This document shows, in pieces, positions 5,378-5,405 of a DNA stretch of 5,405 nt (the first letter of the stretch is position 1; each line of letters begins with the position of its first letter). Origin of the DNA: DATCDR01 sp036510575. GTDB taxonomy: Bacteria; Actinomycetota; Acidimicrobiia; Acidimicrobiales; Bog-793. Location of the stretch: NCBI GenBank assembly GCA_036510575.1, contig DATCDR010000080.1, positions 1 through 5,405 on the forward strand, read 5' to 3'. The notes below the pieces were generated by a model that had not been told where the DNA came from, searched no databases, and worked only from the letters and a program-made list of their open reading frames with translations. The translations under genes and the position numbers were made by a program.

Positions 5378-5405
5378 GAGCCTCTACGAAACCCAGGCCG
5401 AATCA
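5378..5405 (-). repeat. Right terminal inverted repeat of the IS3 element
   Basis: Its reverse complement matches 595-622 at 22 of 28 positions and ends in CA at the last base of the window. It lies 15 bp after the orfB stop codon, as usual in the family. Confidence 0.85.

Larger units (their letters stand above)
595..5405 (+). mobile_element. IS3-family insertion sequence, interrupted by a nested RIT element
   Basis: The element begins TG at 595 and ends CA at 5405, with imperfect terminal inverted repeats at both tips. Between them lie orfA (helix-turn-helix plus coiled coil) and, in the -1 frame, orfB (DDE integrase core), the two-frame layout of the IS3 family. Without the inserted 3459 bp the element would be 1352 bp, within the usual IS3 range. 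The right tip is the last base of the window, so the target duplication cannot be checked; the bases just left of the element are CCCT (591-594). Because the transposase is split, the IS should not move by itself, but an intact related copy could act on its ends. Subgroup assignment is not attempted beyond noting the actinobacterial character of OrfA and OrfB. Confidence 0.9.

Noticed and set aside
1..5405. CRISPR array, tRNA or rRNA genes
   Set aside because: No regularly spaced direct repeats and no cloverleaf or rRNA-like stretch were seen; all repeats found are inverted and belong to the two mobile elements.

Overview
The window is GC-rich and its reading frames have strongly GC-biased third positions. 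The insertion sequence has actinobacterial character, so a high-GC actinobacterium is the likeliest host. That is an inference from style, because no housekeeping gene is present to confirm it.

Layout: (1) Positions 1-471, minus strand: the 5' part of a solute-binding-protein (family 3) gene that runs off the left edge. Positions 472-594 are its upstream region, and I see no clear promoter there. (2) Positions 595-5405: one IS3-family insertion sequence with both terminal inverted repeats present; its right tip is the last base of the window. It carries orfA (648-980) and orfB, which is read in the -1 frame. (3) Positions about 1571-5029: a second mobile element sits inside orfB. It has 97-bp terminal inverted repeats and three tandem, overlapping tyrosine-recombinase genes on the minus strand (4859 to 1667). 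This is the architecture of a 'recombinase in trio' (RIT) element, ritA-ritB-ritC. (4) Positions 5030-5362: the displaced 3' part of orfB.

The RIT insertion splits the DDE transposase between the Thr/Ser and Asp codons of the conserved H-[ST]-D motif, directly at the second catalytic Asp. Removing exactly 1571-5029 (3459 bp) restores an uninterrupted orfB with D-(61)-D-(35)-E spacing. The IS is therefore dead in cis but still has both ends, while the RIT element looks complete: three open genes coupled by ATGA overlaps, a good ribosome-binding site on the first, and near-identical long terminal repeats.

The most interesting point is the asymmetry of the RIT ends. The right end carries an extra 22-bp palindrome (5008-5029) that the left end lacks. 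If the element is closed into a circle at 5029|1571, the two ends form one 212-bp imperfect palindrome (arms of 106 bp, about 100 paired) centred on that palindrome. This suggests the form of the circular recombination substrate and a crossover about 10 bp off the dyad. Other points of interest are substitutions at the box II His in two of the three recombinases, a tyrosine shifted by one position in the third, and a 20-bp RNA stem just after the orfA stop where a frameshift to orfB is needed.
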